From Sphaerochaeta pleomorpha str. Grapes (GTDB lineage: Bacteria > Spirochaetota > Spirochaetia > Sphaerochaetales > Sphaerochaetaceae), in contig NC_016633.1 of the NCBI RefSeq assembly GCF_000236685.1, positions 1,798,001 to 1,862,000 on the forward strand: 64,000 bases of DNA, in the 5' to 3' direction. How positions within the stretch are numbered: the stretch's first letter is position 1; each line of letters opens with the position of its first letter. The notes beneath the pieces are model-generated. The model saw nothing but the letters and a program-made list of their open reading frames with translations. It did not search any database and was not told where the DNA came from. The position numbers and the translations under genes are program-made. Of the stretch, positions 44,895 through 53,736 are shown one piece after another.

Positions 44895-45111
44895 GACTCC
44901 ACCGTGGACAGAAGCCTCCAGGCAGAGGGGTCGTTCGCCCAGATCAAGGCAAACTGGTCGTTCAGGAAGTTCCTCAGTTCCGGGAAAACGAGGAGCTTCC
45001 AGTGAATGGGTCCTGATGAGGATCGCCCTAAACGCAGTCCATCTCGGCCACAGGATCGAGGGCAACCCATTCTGGTACGAGATACCGCCCGAGCAAGGAA
45101 AGGCAGGGTAA
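44895..45111 (+). pseudogene. IS1182-type transposase, C-terminal relic
   Basis: The plus strand reads DSTVDRSLQAEGSFAQIKAN, then WSFRKFLSSGKTRSF, and after a frame change SSEWVLMRIALNAVHLGHRI. The R-S-x-Q-x-E-G-x-F-x-x-I-K block followed by a hydrophobic A-x-N helix is the end of IS1182-type DDE transposases. The rest of the element is missing. It occupies the gap between the lacI-family gene and the FG-GAP operon; 44426-44894 otherwise holds nothing I recognise. Confidence 0.55.
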
Positions 45112-45262
45112 AGACAACGGAGTCCGGAATAGCGGTCCCTCGAGGGAAAAGCCTACGGCTGGTAGGGCAACGTTTCGCGTGCAAAGAGTTGCTCGACGGG
45201 TGGTTGTTGCCCCATATAATCCGAAACGGGTACCAAGTATTGTCTCAATGGTGCATGGATAT

Positions 45263-45308
45263 GAAAAGAGGCCATTTCAAAATCTGACTTTTGAAACAGC
45301 CCCTTTTC
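45263..45308 (-). terminator. Terminator of the FG-GAP/oxidoreductase operon
   Basis: GAAAAGAGGC..TTTCAAAA (45263-45282) pairs with TTTTGAAA..GCCCCTTTTC (45289-45308). On the minus strand it follows the FG-GAP gene and ends in TTTTC. It shares the GGCTGT...TTGAAACAGCC core with the hairpin at 26676-26735. Confidence 0.7.
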
Positions 45309-45399
45309 TTCGGGCTCATTCTTTTCATCCTGAGAGTTTGCCTTTAAAAGAACCGAGACAAGCCAATGCCTGTATGGCTGGCATCGGCTCACCTTCAGG

Positions 45400-47421
45400 T
45401 CATTTTTGTTCCCTTGCCTTCTCCCAGTGGGGAAAACAATATTCCCCGCGGTAGTTTGAAGAATTGTACAAAGGATACTTATGCGGGGCATATTCCATCC
45501 CCTGTGGTGAGATGTCTTGGTCCTGGGTATAGATGTACATGCGTTTTCGATCCCAAAGGACAATCTCGTCACGCCTGTCACCGGTACAATCCACCACCTC
45601 TGCGCAAAGATCGGGGTGCCCATCGTCAGGGAACCGCACCACCACATTGCCAGAGCCCTCGAGCATTCCCCCATTCATGGTGTTTCCATTCAAGAGCAGT
45701 AAGTCAACCCCATTTCCATCCCAGTTGACTGGAGCTATGATATTCCCATTGCAACGCATCTCTTTGTGCCACAATTCATGACCCTTGCAATCATACAGAT
45801 ACAGAATGCCCTGGCTTCCCCAGAAAGTGGTAGTGCATATCTGCAGCCCTGCTCTATCTGGGCAGTACGTACCCACACTGATACGCTGGCCATGGCCGTT
45901 GATATCCCTGAACAGAATACTGCCCTGTTTGTCCACCAGCATGAACCCTTCCCACCCTGACACAATGGCAAGCATCTCTTCCTTATCAGGATCAATCTTG
46001 CCAATGACAATCTCATCGGTATGGTCGATCTCAACAGGCAACTCCCAGACAAGGTTCCCCTTGCTGTCTATCATATTGTAGCAACTGAACAGCTCGTCGC
46101 AGCCATCACCATCGAAATCATACGCATAGGGGAAATGCCCCGTGTTGTTATGGGAAAATTTCCACAAAAGTTCAAGCTTGTCGTTGAATACCCACAATCG
46201 CGAATACCTATCCTTGATCAGGATATCCGAAGGCCTCTCCTTCCCTGACACATTCACTATCCTGATAGCATCAATGTTGAGGCGCTTGAATGCATGATGC
46301 CCGAACTCGACCCCGCACAAGGACTCCACCGGCTCAACATTCTCGGGAGTGGGAATGGATTTCTTAATCTCCCCTGTTCTTCCATCAAGGATGAACAGCT
46401 GGAAATCCCAGGAGGCAATGACTTCGTCTACCCCATCATTGTCAATATCATAGATCTGGAACGGCAAATCAGTGGTAATCTGGATTACATCCTCACTGTC
46501 CCTGCTTTCCCCTATCTGCCAAAGCACATCTCCCGTTACGAGGCTCACCGCCGTCATGCAGCTGATAAACGGGTAACGGTCTTTGTAAACCCTTCGTTGG
46601 TGCTGGCACATGACAAAAAACAGTTCATCGGTCCCGGTAAGATGCCCGAATCGAATCTGGCGCCCTGCACCGAAATCCTTGAGGTCAATGACGTTCCACA
46701 GACGTGGCTGAGCGTGGCTGAGCTTGAGCAAAGCCAATTCGCTTGCCTCTTTGGCCCGTTTTTCCTGCAGTCTTGAGACGACTGCAGCCGTTGCGGTAAC
46801 AGCAACCGAGGCGTACTGGGTGGGCATGCAGGCGCAAAGCGCAATGCACCCCGTCTGGTATTGCCCATCTGAATAGTGCAATAACGGCTTTCCATCCAGC
46901 GATGCGGTGATCAGAGGCCCTTCAACCTGCACTGTCAATTCTTGGAAGGTATCACAGGACCAGAGTACATCCACCCGGCAGAGAACCGTGCGCTCCAGCT
47001 TTGCAACCCGGTGGAGTTCAAGCCCTCCTGAAACCAGGAACAGGCCATAATGCATCATACTTGTCTGATAACGGAACAAAACCCCGCAGATCTGCTCAGA
47101 GGACAACGCCCGCAGCTTGGCAACCAGCGTATAGTCAGACCAATCCCCATCGCCGGCAACCAACGTAGGGATGGCCCCCTTGGCTTTCGGTTTTTCGATA
47201 CGCATTTGTTCCATGATCCTCGTGCCATTCAAAAAGGGTTGGCTTACCAACCAGGTAGGTCCTTTGTAATCGAAATTGGTAATAGGATCATACCATTTCC
47301 CCGTAAAGCCAGACTCTGGGTAATAATGGTATTCTCCCATGGCAGAATGCTCCGAATCAAAAGGAAATGGGCCCAAGGGAAAAAGAGAAAAATCATCTTC
47401 AAACAAACAGATATCGCTCAC
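45400..47421 (-). CDS. Large FG-GAP/beta-propeller protein of a glycan locus
   Basis: This 673-residue protein has no signal peptide. Residues about 1-215 look like a concanavalin/LamG-type sugar-binding domain (YTLVAKLRALSSEQICGVLF). The rest is a beta-propeller with calcium-binding D-x-D-x-D-G repeats (YDIDNDGVDEVIASWDFQLF; YDFDGDGCDELFS; VNWDGNGVDLLLLNG). Such propellers occur in PL11-type rhamnogalacturonan lyases, but I cannot show the catalytic residues. It is 48 nt behind the oxidoreductase gene in an AraC-box operon. It could be an intracellular lyase or a binding protein. Confidence 0.65.
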   Translation of the reverse strand: MSDICLFEDDFSLFPLGPFPFDSEHSAMGEYHYYPESGFTGKWYDPITNFDYKGPTWLVSQPFLNGTRIMEQMRIEKPKAKGAIPTLVAGDGDWSDYTLVAKLRALSSEQICGVLFRYQTSMMHYGLFLVSGGLELHRVAKLERTVLCRVDVLWSCDTFQELTVQVEGPLITASLDGKPLLHYSDGQYQTGCIALCACMPTQYASVAVTATAAVVSRLQEKRAKEASELALLKLSHAQPRLWNVIDLKDFGAGRQIRFGHLTGTDELFFVMCQHQRRVYKDRYPFISCMTAVSLVTGDVLWQIGESRDSEDVIQITTDLPFQIYDIDNDGVDEVIASWDFQLFILDGRTGEIKKSIPTPENVEPVESLCGVEFGHHAFKRLNIDAIRIVNVSGKERPSDILIKDRYSRLWVFNDKLELLWKFSHNNTGHFPYAYDFDGDGCDELFSCYNMIDSKGNLVWELPVEIDHTDEIVIGKIDPDKEEMLAIVSGWEGFMLVDKQGSILFRDINGHGQRISVGTYCPDRAGLQICTTTFWGSQGILYLYDCKGHELWHKEMRCNGNIIAPVNWDGNGVDLLLLNGNTMNGGMLEGSGNVVVRFPDDGHPDLCAEVVDCTGDRRDEIVLWDRKRMYIYTQDQDISPQGMEYAPHKYPLYNSSNYRGEYCFPHWEKAREQK

Positions 47422-47469
47422 CGTAAGCTCCTTTATAGAAACAACCCTTCAAAACGCAAAGCAATAGCA

Positions 47470-48759
47470 TTACCAGGAAACAAGGGAGTCGACATTGACA
47501 GGAAGACCCGAGGCAATGGACATATTTGCAGAAACCCCTGTTAAAATCGAACGGATACCGTCTACGTGGTCTGCTGCCCTGCAGAACTTGTCATAGGGGG
47601 GATGTTCCAGAAAAATGTCATCCAACATCGTAGGGTCGCCACCACCGTGCCCCCCTTCCTTCGTCTGGATAGGAACTGCATAGGGAGAGCCGAACTGAGG
47701 GCATATGCGTATCGTATGGTAGACAGTAGCACCTTCATCCCCCTGTTTTCCGCCCGCATTGATGTAGGGTCGCTCCAGTGCCGTATACTCGAGGCGGCCC
47801 TTTGAGCCGTTGATCGACACATTGAACCCCTCCCAAGGCATATAGGTGTTGAGGGAATAGGAAAGCATGGCCCCGCTTTTATACCTGACCAAAAGGGCCA
47901 TGGTGTCTTCGATGCCGATATCATCGCCAAAAACACTGCGGTCGCGGATATACCCGCTGTCTGCCTCTGCATCGAGATAGAGCCCCTTGAGCGTAGGGTT
48001 GTTTTCCATATCAATGGCAAAGGGGTCACCCTTTGCAGCCTCGCTGCCATGGCAACGGTAATAGAATGATTCGACCCCCCGTTTCTCGGCTGCAGCCTGT
48101 CCATAGAAATTCAAGGCCCCCAAGGCAAATACCGTAGAAGGTTGCGTCCCAAGCCAGAAATTCACCAAGTCAAAATGGTGGGTAGCCTTATGTACCAATA
48201 GCCCACCGCTGTTGCATTTGTTCCTATGCCAACGCCGGTAATAATCTGCCCCGTGCTGGGTATTCAAAAGCCATTCAAAATGTACGGAGAAAACCTCACC
48301 GACGACTCCTTCCAGGAGCAACTCACGGACCTTCGTGTGGTGAGGTGCGTATCGATAATTGAATGCAACCCGTATCTTTTTGCCGGTTCTCTTCTGGGCA
48401 TCGATAATCCGCTGGGCTTTCTGGGCATCGGTGGTGATCGGCTTCTCGGTAATAACGTCGCACCCTTTTTCCATTGCACGGATGATGTAGTCATCATGGG
48501 TCCGGTCTACCGTTGTTACAATGACAACATCCGGCTTCTCAGTCTCGATCATCTCGTCAAATGCCGAAGGTTTATAAGTGGGCACTGGAGCATAGGCGAA
48601 TTCTTGCTGCAAGACCCTGTTCGAATAGTCCATCCGTGTCTGGCTGAGATCACAGAAAGCAACAAGTTCACTTGTCTCAGCATACCGCTTGGCTATAGCC
48701 TCATAGTACATTCTTGCCCTTCCACCGGTACCTACCTGGGCATACCGTATTCTCTGCAT
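47470..48759 (-). CDS. Gfo/Idh/MocA-family oxidoreductase
   Basis: This 429-residue NAD(P)-dependent sugar or inositol dehydrogenase has an N-terminal Rossmann fold ([20 protein letters not shown]), the E-K-P motif in [17 protein letters not shown], and the catalytic-region [15 protein letters not shown] with VHKATHHFD. It is longer than simple members (about 340), with an insert in the C-terminal beta domain. It is the first gene of a leftward operon whose promoter region carries the AraC box at 48857-48878. Substrate probably a sugar freed from the imported glycan. Confidence 0.88.
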   Translation of the reverse strand: MQRIRYAQVGTGGRARMYYEAIAKRYAETSELVAFCDLSQTRMDYSNRVLQQEFAYAPVPTYKPSAFDEMIETEKPDVVIVTTVDRTHDDYIIRAMEKGCDVITEKPITTDAQKAQRIIDAQKRTGKKIRVAFNYRYAPHHTKVRELLLEGVVGEVFSVHFEWLLNTQHGADYYRRWHRNKCNSGGLLVHKATHHFDLVNFWLGTQPSTVFALGALNFYGQAAAEKRGVESFYYRCHGSEAAKGDPFAIDMENNPTLKGLYLDAEADSGYIRDRSVFGDDIGIEDTMALLVRYKSGAMLSYSLNTYMPWEGFNVSINGSKGRLEYTALERPYINAGGKQGDEGATVYHTIRICPQFGSPYAVPIQTKEGGHGGGDPTMLDDIFLEHPPYDKFCRAADHVDGIRSILTGVSANMSIASGLPVNVDSLVSW

Positions 48760-48856
48760 TTTCTGCCCCCTCTTCCTTGCAACCTGAGATGTCTATTGGA
48801 ACCATCTTGAGTATACGAAGAAAAAGGCCAGCTGTCGTTGGCAGAAAAAGAATACT

Positions 48857-48878
48857 ATTTATACTTTTTCGTAGGTTA
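48857..48878 (-). promoter_or_regulatory. AraC-type box upstream of the oxidoreductase operon
   Basis: The 22 bp, containing CCTACGAAAAAGTATAAA on the minus strand, are identical to 49832-49853 on the plus strand. Similarity continues for about 25 bp downstream in both (TATTCT, then CTTTCTGC-like sequence and AACGAC). The box overlaps the stop codon of the AraC gene and lies about 100 bp before the oxidoreductase start. Confidence 0.75.
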
Positions 48879-49709
48879 ATAATCGGTTCTGGTAGTCAAC
48901 CGTACCTTTGCAATATACTCAGAGGGGGTAATTCCCGAATGGTGTTTGAAGAACCTGGAAAAATATTGCAGGTTCTCGAATCCCAGATGCCATGCAATTT
49001 CCGACAAGGTCTGTTCTGTGTTTTGTATCAGGAACAGGGCTTTCTCAAACTTCACCAGATTGATATATTTTATTGCAGACAATCCTGTTCTGTTCTTGAT
49101 AACCCGGTAAAGATAATCCTGGTTGTACCCACAGGCAACCGAAAGGTCATGCAACGTGAAGGAATGCTCGAGATTTGAGTGTATATATTCATCAACCAAA
49201 TCCAAAGGATGCAAAGGGGAAGACCCTGGCGGACGCGCTTCCCGGTGCAGGGGAAATGATTCAAAGACAGGGATGGAGCTCTTCATACAGATCCGGTACA
49301 TAAGCAACAGGCACTCCATCAGCAACGTCCCCGACATAATTTTGTAGTTGAGGGCTTTTCGCTGCCCCTCAAGAACCAAACGGGACAGGAGACTGAACAA
49401 TTGCCTGTCTTGGTCTTCGAATTTTGTTTTGATTCCCTTGAGGATATCCTCCAGTTCATGATCGAGCGTAATGAATTTTACCTCGAGCATCTTCACTCCT
49501 TCCTGGGAAATTGTCTGGAAAGCATGGGTACTACCCTTTCTGGACAATACGATATCACCGGGAAATATGGAAAACTGTTCGCCATCCAAGACCATCAAAG
49601 AAGAACCGGCATAGACTAGCTGTATCTGGTAATCATTGTGGTAATGACTTTCCTTCCCACAAGCCTTCTTATAATGAAATCGGCCGGAAGAAGTAATTTT
49701 TACGTCCAT
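48876..49709 (-). CDS. AraC-family transcriptional regulator
   Basis: This 277-residue protein has an N-terminal cupin-like sensor (YHNDYQIQLVYAGSSLMVLD and GDIVLSRKGSTHAF) and a C-terminal pair of HTH motifs (SFTLHDLSVACGYNQDYLYR; TLSEIAWHLGFENLQYFSRF, ending HHSGITPSEY). It sits between two divergent operons for glycan use. An identical 22-bp box lies before each operon, so this protein is the most likely activator of both. A sugar is expected to be the signal. Confidence 0.92.
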   Translation of the reverse strand: MDVKITSSGRFHYKKACGKESHYHNDYQIQLVYAGSSLMVLDGEQFSIFPGDIVLSRKGSTHAFQTISQEGVKMLEVKFITLDHELEDILKGIKTKFEDQDRQLFSLLSRLVLEGQRKALNYKIMSGTLLMECLLLMYRICMKSSIPVFESFPLHREARPPGSSPLHPLDLVDEYIHSNLEHSFTLHDLSVACGYNQDYLYRVIKNRTGLSAIKYINLVKFEKALFLIQNTEQTLSEIAWHLGFENLQYFSRFFKHHSGITPSEYIAKVRLTTRTDY

Positions 49710-49831
49710 TTTTCCTCACTTTGGCAAAAACAATCAGTTTTACAGTAACTATCGGCACACCCTTGCAAATGTCAGATTATATTCGCATGAAGCTATTAGT
49801 CTTGCTACCGTTATGGTATCATACTATCCTA

Positions 49832-49853
49832 TAACCTACGAAAAAGTATAAAT
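49832..49853 (+). promoter_or_regulatory. AraC-type box upstream of the binding-protein/GH3 operon
   Basis: This is the 22-bp twin of 48857-48878, oriented towards the plus-strand operon. CCTACGAAAAAGTATAAA is followed by TATTCTCTCTTTCTGC and AACGAC, which recur with few changes at the other site. It lies about 125 bp before the binding-protein start. Confidence 0.75.
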
Positions 49854-49979
49854 TATTCTCTCTTTCTGCTAACGACGGCAAGAAGAAGCCCCCCTATACT
49901 TACCACGTGTGAACAACAGTGAACCGAGGTTCTTTACAACGTTCAACAGTATTCACCAAAGAGAAATAGGAGGAATAGC

Positions 49980-51455
49980 ATGAAAATGAAAAGAATTGCA
50001 TTGGTTGCCATGGCTTGTCTGGTCTCAGCTGGAACGCTCTGGGCGGCAGGACAAAATGAAAAATTGACACAGGGAATTCCCCATATTGTCATCGCGACTG
50101 CAGACAACACCTATGGGCTGAGCACCGATTCCGATCTCCAAGGTGCCATAACCTCGTTGATTGAATCAAAGACGAACACCAAGATTACCACCATAATCCC
50201 ACCACTCGCAAGTTATACCGACAAACTCGCAACCTTGGTCAACAGTGGCGATGTCCCAGACGTCTTTGTCGTTGCACAAGCAATGACAAAAATCCCTTCC
50301 ATGGTCGCCAGGGGGCAGCTTCTTGACTTGACCGATTACATCAAGAACTCCCCAGCCTTGTCAAAATTGGATCCTTCGCTTTTCCAGAATCTGCAGATTG
50401 ATGGAAAGACCTACTTCATTCCCTACAACTATCCCAAGTCGAAGGCCCTCTATCTCCGCAAGGACATCATGGACCAATATGGAATCACGTTATCAAACAC
50501 CCCTACAACCGAAGAATTCAGCAGGGAAATGCAGAAACTTGCAGGAACAGGTATCATTCCTTTCTGCTTCCCCAAGTGGGTCGATAATTTCCAGTTCTTC
50601 TACAACTCCTTCGGGGCTTGGGGCGGTGTCTACAATGAAAACGGACAAATCATCGACGGTTTTCAAACCCAGGAAATGAGAGACGCCCTTTCCTATGTCC
50701 ACCAGTTATATGTAGACGGTGTGCTCAGCCAGGAATTCATCACCACGGAAAACAGTGCAATGCGTGAGAAGACCTATACGGGAAAAGCAGCCAGTGACAT
50801 TGATTACGTCACCAACTACATCAATTACGTACAAAACACTACGGCCGCAGGCAAATATACGGAAATGCACCTCATTTACAAACTGGTTGGACCAAACGGT
50901 GACGGCGGAGCTCTCAACGAAGCTACGCAAACCGCATGGGTTGTTTCTGCCAAGACAGAAAACCCCGAGGCTAGCATCCGCGTTTTGGAAACCATCGTTA
51001 CCGATAGCGAAGTATACCCTGCCTTCTTTGGTATCGGAGTGGAAGGGAAGCACTATACCTTGGACGCAAACGGCGTGATTACCCCAACTGCAAAAGCAGC
51101 CAATTCCGGGTATAAATATACGCTCAATTACCTCAGCGACTCCTTTTTGGATATCGACCTCAACAACCTCTCCTTTACCCTCAGCGACTTGTTGAAACAG
51201 GGACTTCCCAAACAGATTGCACATATCCGTGCCGTGCAACCAAACCTGGGACCAAACCATGCCGCAGATATCAATGTAGGGGTTTCCGTTGCCTATGACA
51301 GGGTTGCCCCTTCAATCAAGAGCACCAGGGAATCGATTGCTACAAAGATTATCGTCGGGTCTGTGTCCCTGGAACAGGGCATGCAGGAATACAATAATTT
51401 CTGGAAGAGTATCAACGGCCCGGAAATCCTGAAAGAACTGAACGCTGCCAACTAA
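49980..51455 (+). CDS. ABC transporter substrate-binding protein (LplA type)
   Basis: This 491-residue exported protein has a Sec signal (IALVAMACLVSAGTLWAAGQ). The body is a family 1 solute-binding protein of the long LplA/YtcQ type (NSGDVPDVFVVAQAMTKIPS; YFIPYNYPKSKALYLRKDIM; VSAKTENPEASIRVLETIV). It should deliver a complex oligosaccharide to the permeases at 53737 and 54684. Its ATG follows AGGAGGAATAGC. An 11-bp-stem hairpin follows the gene, which may raise its mRNA level over the distal genes. Confidence 0.9.
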   Translation: MKMKRIALVAMACLVSAGTLWAAGQNEKLTQGIPHIVIATADNTYGLSTDSDLQGAITSLIESKTNTKITTIIPPLASYTDKLATLVNSGDVPDVFVVAQAMTKIPSMVARGQLLDLTDYIKNSPALSKLDPSLFQNLQIDGKTYFIPYNYPKSKALYLRKDIMDQYGITLSNTPTTEEFSREMQKLAGTGIIPFCFPKWVDNFQFFYNSFGAWGGVYNENGQIIDGFQTQEMRDALSYVHQLYVDGVLSQEFITTENSAMREKTYTGKAASDIDYVTNYINYVQNTTAAGKYTEMHLIYKLVGPNGDGGALNEATQTAWVVSAKTENPEASIRVLETIVTDSEVYPAFFGIGVEGKHYTLDANGVITPTAKAANSGYKYTLNYLSDSFLDIDLNNLSFTLSDLLKQGLPKQIAHIRAVQPNLGPNHAADINVGVSVAYDRVAPSIKSTRESIATKIIVGSVSLEQGMQEYNNFWKSINGPEILKELNAAN

Positions 51456-51464
51456 CGTCCCCTT

Positions 51465-51512
51465 GGTGAAACCGGATTCCGGCACAGGCTTGTTCTGGAA
51501 ACCGGTTTCACC
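51465..51512 (+). promoter_or_regulatory. Intercistronic hairpin after the binding-protein gene
   Basis: GGTGAAACCGG (51465-51475) pairs perfectly with CCGGTTTCACC (51502-51512). No T-run follows, so it is more likely an mRNA-stabilising or attenuating structure than a terminator. Confidence 0.75.
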
Positions 51513-51570
51513 CTATGCCCAATGATCATACAGAAACCACAAGCCTAATGCAGAACGAAGGAATAGTAGA

Positions 51571-53676
51571 ATGGACCTCACCGTATTCAGGGAACAAGCA
51601 AAACAACTGGTAGCACACATGAGCTTGAAAGAGATGTTCAGCCAATTGCTTCACGAAGCCCCTGCCATTCCTCGTCTGGGCCTTCCCCGCTACAATTGGT
51701 GGAATGAAGCCTTGCATGGCGCTGCCCGTAGCGGAACAGCGACGGTTTTCCCCCAGGCAATCGGTTTGGCCGCTATGTTCGACGACGTTTTCCTCAAGGA
51801 AATCGCAACGGTCATCTCAACGGAACAACGAGCCAAATATAACACTTTTTCAGCCTTGGGGGACCGGGGCATCTATAAGGGCCTAACCCTCTGGTCCCCG
51901 AATGTCAATATATTCAGAGACCCTCGATGGGGGCGTGGACAAGAAACCTATGGGGAGGATCCCTACCTAGCTTCCCAACTAGGGGTTTCCTTCATCCAAG
52001 GGTTGCAAGGAGACGGTCCCTATCTCAAAACTGCAGCCTGTGTGAAACATTTTGCAGTCCACAGCGGCCCGGAACCACTGAGACACGATTTCAATGCCAT
52101 TGTATCCAGAAAAGACCTGTATGAAACCTACTTGCCTGCCTTCGAGGCCTGTGTCAAAGAAGGAGAGGTCAATGCCGTCATGGGAGCCTACAGTGCAGTA
52201 AACGGGGAACCTTGTTGCGGAAGTCCCTTCCTTATAACGGATATTCTCCGCAATGATTGGGGATTCGAGGGTATGTACATCTCCGATTGTTGGGCTATAC
52301 GGGATTTCCACCTGAACCATGCAGTAACCAAAAACCAAGTAGATTCGGTAGCCTTGGCACTCAATGCCGGGTGTGACCTTAACTGCGGATGTGAATATCT
52401 CTCGCTGGAAAAAGCCTATCAGCAAGGGCTCATAGACCGAAAAACCATCACGCAGGCTTGTATACGGGTCATGACGACTCGCTTTGCCCTCGGCCTGTTT
52501 TCAGAAGACTGTACTTATAGCAACATAGGATATGAACAAAACGACACCGAGGAACACCGCAAGGTTGCCTTTAAGGCCTCCTGCAACTCCCTGGTCCTCC
52601 TCAAGAATGACGGGATGCTCCCTCTCGATTCCCGCTCTTTACACGCGATTGCCATCATTGGCCCGAACGCAGACAGCCGGGAAGCCCTTTGGGGCAACTA
52701 CCACGGAACGTCCAGCACCTATACCACGGTCTTGGAAGGGTTCAGGAAAACACTTGGGGAATCGGTTAAGGTCAAGTATTCCCAGGGAAGCGCAATCCAG
52801 AAAGAAAAACTGGAACGGCTTGCTGAACCCAATGACAGGATTGCAGAGGCGATTGCCGTTGCAACGGTATCCGATACCATCATCCTGTGTCTGGGATATG
52901 ATGAAACCGTCGAAGGGGAAATGCATGACGATGGCAATGGGGGCTGGGCCGGAGACAAGCAAGACCTCAGGTTGCCTCCCTGCCAAAGAGCGTTGCTCAA
53001 GGCCGTTGCCTCTACAGGAAAGCCGATAGTACTGGTACTCCTGTCCGGAGGAGCCATCGACCCTGAGATCGAAAGGTTCCCGAATGTAAAGGCCCTGCTG
53101 CAGGGATGGTATCCCGGGCAAGAGGGTGGACTAGCCATCGCCCATACCATACTGGGCCTGAACAACCCTTCGGGGCACCTTCCTGTCACGTTCTACCGCT
53201 CAGAAACTGTTTTGCCCGATTTCTGTGACTACCGAATGGAAGGAAGAACCTACCGATACGTACAGGAAAAAGTATTGTACCCCTTTGGTTTTGGACTTTC
53301 CTATACAACGTTTTCCTATGGGAACCTTTCTACTGGAAAGCAAGCAGACGGAAACCTTGAGCTTTCTTTCATCGTAAGCAATAGCGGAAACAGGGAAGGC
53401 CGGGAAGTGGTCCAGATATATTGCCATTCTGACCATCCCTTTTTTCCGCCGAATCCTGTACTCTGCGGTTTCACGAGTCTTGTGTTGCAACCGGGGGAAC
53501 ACAAAACCGTTACCCAGACAATTTTAGCTGAGGCGTTCTCAGCTATTGACCCAGAGGGCAAAAGGATTGCCCTAAAGGGATGGTTCGACCTCTATGTGGG
53601 AAACCACCAGAAGGCCCTTCCCCCTGCTGGGTTTTCAAAGTCTGACCTGCTGCACATCCGTATCCAAAGAGACTGA
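51571..53676 (+). CDS. Glycoside hydrolase family 3 (beta-xylosidase/glucosidase)
   Basis: This 701-residue enzyme without signal peptide releases terminal beta-linked sugars in the cytoplasm. The N-terminal barrel has YNWWNEALHGAARSG, WSPNVNIFRDPRWGRGQETY and the nucleophile region FEGMYISDCWAIRDF (Asp). The second domain has LVLLKNDGMLPL and GPNADSREALWGNYHGT, and the C-terminal FnIII-like domain ends the protein. The WSPNVNIFRDPRWGRGQETY block is typical of the xylosidase-like branch. Located between binding protein and permeases in one operon. Confidence 0.92.
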   Translation: MDLTVFREQAKQLVAHMSLKEMFSQLLHEAPAIPRLGLPRYNWWNEALHGAARSGTATVFPQAIGLAAMFDDVFLKEIATVISTEQRAKYNTFSALGDRGIYKGLTLWSPNVNIFRDPRWGRGQETYGEDPYLASQLGVSFIQGLQGDGPYLKTAACVKHFAVHSGPEPLRHDFNAIVSRKDLYETYLPAFEACVKEGEVNAVMGAYSAVNGEPCCGSPFLITDILRNDWGFEGMYISDCWAIRDFHLNHAVTKNQVDSVALALNAGCDLNCGCEYLSLEKAYQQGLIDRKTITQACIRVMTTRFALGLFSEDCTYSNIGYEQNDTEEHRKVAFKASCNSLVLLKNDGMLPLDSRSLHAIAIIGPNADSREALWGNYHGTSSTYTTVLEGFRKTLGESVKVKYSQGSAIQKEKLERLAEPNDRIAEAIAVATVSDTIILCLGYDETVEGEMHDDGNGGWAGDKQDLRLPPCQRALLKAVASTGKPIVLVLLSGGAIDPEIERFPNVKALLQGWYPGQEGGLAIAHTILGLNNPSGHLPVTFYRSETVLPDFCDYRMEGRTYRYVQEKVLYPFGFGLSYTTFSYGNLSTGKQADGNLELSFIVSNSGNREGREVVQIYCHSDHPFFPPNPVLCGFTSLVLQPGEHKTVTQTILAEAFSAIDPEGKRIALKGWFDLYVGNHQKALPPAGFSKSDLLHIRIQRD

Positions 53677-53736
53677 ACAGCAGTACCTGATCTTGGATAC
53701 ACAATATATACCCATCACGCGAAGGAGACCTTTCCC

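Noticed and set aside
44775-45184. 96- and 131-codon minus frames in the IS1182-type relic
   Set aside because: The plus strand carries the transposase motifs; the minus frames do not match anything.
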